Assembly (NCBI GenBank): GCA_029262875.1
Contig: JAJCYO010000043.1
Coordinates: 1 to 64,000 of the forward strand
DNA: 64,000 nucleotides
Source of the DNA: Flavobacteriales bacterium
Lineage (GTDB): Bacteria; Bacteroidota; Bacteroidia; Flavobacteriales_E; Vicingaceae
Direction of reading: 5' to 3'
Below the pieces are notes generated by a model. That model searched no databases. It was not told the origin of the DNA and saw only the letters and a program-made list of their open reading frames with translations. The position numbers and the translations under genes were made by a program. The first letter of the stretch is position 1. Every line of letters starts with the position of its first letter. Shown piece by piece: positions 61,368-64,000 of the stretch.

Positions 61368-62288
61368 ATGAGAAATTATAAAAATAAAACAACCTTGATA
61401 TTAAGCTTAATGTCTGCTGTTGCTTTTCTAAAGAATAAAAAGTATCATTCAGAAAACTTATTTAATCAAAACAAAATTCCACTAATTATTATACACTTGG
61501 TCTTAATCATTTTAATGATGTCCACATTTCAAAATGTAAAAGGACAAAGCCAACAGAATCGTTACGAAGTAAATAATAATAAAACTTGGACAACTCTTGG
61601 AACAGGTGCAGGTCTATTTTTGACAGGAACTTATCTCACATTGCAAAATGAACCGCTCACTACTAATAAAATAATGTCACTTGATCATCAAAACTTACCA
61701 ACATTTGATCACCCAGCAGCTCATCGCTATTCTACATCGAGTAAGGACATTAGTGATGTTCTGCAAGTAGGATCATTACTGCTCCCCGCAACTTTGTTGC
61801 TTAATCGCGAAATTAGAAAAGAGTATGCCGCTATTGGTATTATGACATCTGAATTATTATTAATAAATACTGGGCTTAATATGTTGGCAAAAAACATCAT
61901 CAGCAGACCTAGACCTTTTGCGTACAATTCAGAAGTAAATTTTGATGTTAAAACAACCAGGAATGCAAAGCTTTCTTTTTATTCAGGTCATGTTGCCAAT
62001 GCAGCAGCATTATCTTTTTTTTCAGCCCAGATATTAACTGATTTTACCGACAGTAGAACTGTGAAGATAATAAGCTGGACTGCTGCTGCCAGTCTCCCCG
62101 CTGTCATGGGATATTTACGATTTGATGCAGGGAAACATTTTTTGTCGGACATTGTAGTGGGTTATGCTGTGGGTGGACTGTTGGGTTATTTTATACCCGT
62201 TTGGCATAGAAATAAATCTTTAGCTACCAATAGAGTAGATATTCAGCCTTTAGGAATGGGCCTTCGACTAACCTATCATATAAGATAA
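61368..62288 (+). CDS. PAP2-superfamily membrane phosphatase
   Basis: 306 aa with several TM helices and the phosphatase signature in three parts: KNIISRPRPF, SFYSGHVANAAALSF (the catalytic His pair region), and RFDAGKHFLSDIVVGY. It likely removes phosphate from a lipid such as undecaprenyl pyrophosphate or phosphatidate, in the periplasm. The N-terminal ~60 residues are poorly conserved, and an internal start (ATG at ~61515) would also fit. It is between the zinc-domain gene and the P-type ATPase remnant. Confidence 0.82.
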   Translation: MRNYKNKTTLILSLMSAVAFLKNKKYHSENLFNQNKIPLIIIHLVLIILMMSTFQNVKGQSQQNRYEVNNNKTWTTLGTGAGLFLTGTYLTLQNEPLTTNKIMSLDHQNLPTFDHPAAHRYSTSSKDISDVLQVGSLLLPATLLLNREIRKEYAAIGIMTSELLLINTGLNMLAKNIISRPRPFAYNSEVNFDVKTTRNAKLSFYSGHVANAAALSFFSAQILTDFTDSRTVKIISWTAAASLPAVMGYLRFDAGKHFLSDIVVGYAVGGLLGYFIPVWHRNKSLATNRVDIQPLGMGLRLTYHIR

Positions 62289-62291
62289 ATT

Positions 62292-62825
62292 ATGAATAAG
62301 AGTTGCTGTAATGAAGTATTGAATAACGAACAGGAAAAGACCTCTTGGTTAGATAATTATCGAGAATATTTTCCAGCAGTTTTCAGTTTTATATTGTTAA
62401 TCACAGGCTTAATATTAAATCAGGTTAATCCTGAACTGTTTAAACAGGAATTGCAAATATTGGTTTATGGCATTGCTTACTTTATAGTTGGTAAGTATGC
62501 CGAAGGTGTAGCTGTAATGTTATTTTATGCTGTAGGTGAATTGTTTCAGGAAGCTGCCCTAAATAAAGCGAAGCGATCCATAGAATCACTTCTTAGTCTA
62601 CAAGCTGAGGAGGTTGCAGTTTTTGAAAGGGCTAAAACACATATAAAACATCCAAAGGAAGTTGAAGTAGGACGGGTTATTCATGTTAAGCCTAGAGAGA
62701 AAGTACCACTAGATGGAACATTAATGTTAGAAATGGCTACTATGTGGGAAGCCGTTTTTGCAGATGTGGGAGTGGCATTGTTAGCGATATTAAATGCAAT
62801 GAGAATTCAAAAAATGAAATTTTAA
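62292..62825 (+). pseudogene. Heavy-metal P-type ATPase remnant with large in-frame deletion
   Basis: 177 residues carry the start and the end of a Zn/Cd-type P1B ATPase. The first ~145 residues cover the N-terminal TM helices and part of the A-domain (EVEVGRVIHVKPREKVPLDGTL). This joins directly to the conserved end of such enzymes (MATMWEAVFADVGVALLAILNAMRIQKMKF). The phosphorylation DKTG, TGES, ATP-binding GDGIND, and most TM helices are missing, so it cannot pump ions. About 430 residues appear deleted while the frame was kept. It may be pseudogenic, or translated as a short membrane protein. Confidence 0.8.
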
Positions 62826-62832
62826 GATGCAT

Positions 62833-62860
62833 CTTTAATCCTTATGAATAAGGATTAAAG
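62833..62860 (+). terminator. 13-bp perfect hairpin after the ATPase remnant
   Basis: CTTTAATCCTTAT (62833-62845) and ATAAGGATTAAAG (62848-62860) are exact reverse complements with a 2-nt loop. No long T-run follows, so it may be a terminator of weak form or a processing site between the remnant and the next gene. Confidence 0.6.
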
Positions 62861-62893
62861 GTTCTGTTACATTAACTAAAAAATAATTAATTT

Positions 62894-63376
62894 ATGAAAC
62901 AATTAAATAGAAATATTGTATTGCTCACCGTAATACTTTATTCAATTAATGCCTATTCTCAACATGACCATGGCAGCCATGGATCAGCTCATGCAACGCA
63001 TATTGAACAACCACCCCATGGAGGAATAATTAAAGAAGTAGGTAAATATAAAATTGAAATGGTTGCTGAATTATTTCTTAAAAAAGATCAGCTAAGGTTT
63101 TACTTGTTTAAAGGAAATTTCAAGACTGTTTTAAATGAAGGGATTACTGGGACACTAACTTTTAAAGATAGCGAGGGGAAAACGACTACCCAAACCTTAC
63201 AAGCTAAAGGCGATGATTTTTTTGCTGCTCAACTCAATAAGCTAGATTCATTTCAAGTTATAGTAAAATTCAATATAAAGGGGAAAACAATTTCTAGCGT
63301 ATTTGCAATTAATGGTTATGGAAATAATGATAAAGAAAAGAAAAAACAAGATGCCCATAAAGGGCATCAACATTAG
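62894..63376 (+). CDS. Periplasmic His-rich metal-linked protein (160 aa)
   Basis: A signal peptide (NIVLLTVILYSINAYSQ) is followed by His runs HDHGSHGSAHATHIEQPPHGGIIKEVGKYKIEMV, a beta-rich core (GTLTFKDSEGKTTTQTLQAKGDD) and a His/Lys C-terminus (DAHKGHQH). It belongs to the small proteins with an HGG...K/YKIEMV pattern often beside CusA/CzcA systems in Bacteroidota. It likely buffers Zn, Co or Cu in the periplasm. Confidence 0.75.
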   Translation: MKQLNRNIVLLTVILYSINAYSQHDHGSHGSAHATHIEQPPHGGIIKEVGKYKIEMVAELFLKKDQLRFYLFKGNFKTVLNEGITGTLTFKDSEGKTTTQTLQAKGDDFFAAQLNKLDSFQVIVKFNIKGKTISSVFAINGYGNNDKEKKKQDAHKGHQH

Positions 63377-63474
63377 TAAATAGTCATAGAAGGAAATGTG
63401 ATTCCAAAAAGGTTAATAAAGTTGATAGGTTATTGATTAATCACATTTTCTTCGAATGACACTTAAAATGAATA

Positions 63475-64000
63475 ATGATGAAAACTATTAGTAAAATTTG
63501 TTTACTCCTTTTTAGTTTGATTGTACTAACCCAAGGAAAAGCTCAAGATGTGTATCGTACACAAAATGGGAGTATGCTAATAACAACTATTTCAGCCGAT
63601 ACCATTTTAAAAATTACCACTAAAGAATTATTGGTGCTATTAAATTACGAAGATGCTAAGTTTCAAATGAAGATGGATAAATCTACATTTTATACAGGGA
63701 ATGATTCTTTAGACAAAAAATTAGCTTTAATGAAGTATGATATTATTGAGTTTAATGGAAAATTAGATGTAGAATACATTAACACCAATGGTCATCCTCC
63801 GTTAGAATTTGAAGTAAAAGGAATCTTGTCAACAAATCAAAATGAAATAATAGGAACAGGGCGGTTAGAGCATATTTCTAGTAGAGGAACATTTTCGTGT
63901 TTACTCACCCTTAAATTTAATTTAAAATTAAAAGACTTAGGGTTAAAAGTCAAAGAACTGAATTTGAAAGAAGATATTCAAATTGAAATCGTGCAAATTG
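63475..64000 (+). CDS. YceI-like periplasmic protein (cut by window end)
   Basis: Read from ATG 63475 (or 63478), the frame runs off the right edge, about 175 residues. A signal peptide (ISKICLLLFSLIVLTQGKAQ) is followed by an all-beta sequence with NGSMLITTISADTILKITTKELLVLL, FTYF-like strands and GTGRLEHISSRGTFSCLLTLKF, in the manner of YceI lipocalin-like isoprenoid-binding proteins. Only part of the gene is seen, so the identity is tentative. Confidence 0.55.
   Translation, partial: MMKTISKICLLLFSLIVLTQGKAQDVYRTQNGSMLITTISADTILKITTKELLVLLNYEDAKFQMKMDKSTFYTGNDSLDKKLALMKYDIIEFNGKLDVEYINTNGHPPLEFEVKGILSTNQNEIIGTGRLEHISSRGTFSCLLTLKFNLKLKDLGLKVKELNLKEDIQIEIVQI

Noticed and set aside
62833-62860. 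Transposon terminal repeat explaining the ATPase deletion
   Set aside because: The inverted repeat lies after the stop codon, not at the deletion junction, and no transposase or matching outer copy is seen.
1-64000. tRNA or rRNA genes
   Set aside because: No cloverleaf or rRNA-like sequence was recognised by eye; a tRNA scan would settle this.

Overview
The window comes from a member of the Bacteroidota, probably a flavobacterium-like marine or environmental lineage. The evidence is AT-rich DNA, TAnnTTTG-type -7 promoter elements, A-rich leaders (AAAAACTAAAAT-ATG) in place of Shine-Dalgarno sites, secreted proteins with type IX secretion sorting domains, RND pumps fused to TolC, and a FecA-like TonB receptor. 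No rRNA or tRNA gene and no integrase was seen, so neither end of the mobile region can be placed.

Layout. (1) 0-2.6 kb, minus strand: four small genes for membrane or structural-looking proteins, one of them only 59 aa. They look like the downstream end of a virus-like gene block. (2) 3.1-7.1 kb, plus strand: an AbiEi/AbiEii toxin-antitoxin pair with a striking inverted-repeat operator, a small unknown gene, and a large DUF2779 protein that looks like a Cas4-type nuclease joined to a DEDD exonuclease. (3) 7.1-18.8 kb, minus strand: a tightly packed operon for DNA phosphorothioation (Dnd-like). It encodes an XRE regulator, a DUF4007 protein, a large ATPase, a DndC-like PAPS-reductase-family protein, a cysteine desulfurase, a PLD-nuclease/helicase, a 76-aa protein, a DndD-like zinc-hook ATPase and a 173-aa protein. 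(4) 18.8-20.05 kb: an intergenic stretch with two copies of a structured RNA or attenuator supported by compensatory base changes; the second lies just before a stand-alone response-regulator receiver. (5) 20.05-37.7 kb, minus strand: a co-directional, overlapping block of element genes. It includes an FtsK/HerA-type (packaging or Zot-like) ATPase, a DnaA-domain-IV-like protein facing a perfect 21-bp palindrome, coiled-coil proteins, a CobS-like AAA+ ATPase with a DUF7192-like partner, a strawberry-notch helicase, and a 1.5-kilo-residue polyvalent protein with ADP-ribosyltransferase-like and DNA methylase domains. (6) 38.1-41.7 kb, plus strand: a mercury-resistance operon with an ArsR-type regulator. 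(7) 41.7-49.7 kb: T9SS cargo, an outer-membrane protein, a FecA-like receptor behind a Fur-type box, and a porin, Rieske and di-haem oxidase set on the minus strand. (8) 49.8-64 kb, plus strand: lipoproteins, SCO1, a hydrolase, a CzcA-TolC/CzcB efflux system with a PII protein, a peptidase, an acyl carrier protein, a PAP2 phosphatase, a P-type metal ATPase remnant with a large in-frame deletion, and periplasmic proteins.

Interpretation. Blocks 1 and 5 share strand and style and look like one phage- or plasmid-like element whose middle carries defence cargo (blocks 2 and 3). Helicase, methylase, AAA+ and packaging-type ATPases together with many one-TM proteins suggest a large tailless or otherwise unusual virus-derived element. 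That is inference, because no major capsid, terminase, portal or integrase gene is visible. Blocks 6-8 form a heavy-metal and iron-handling island that may or may not belong to the same element.
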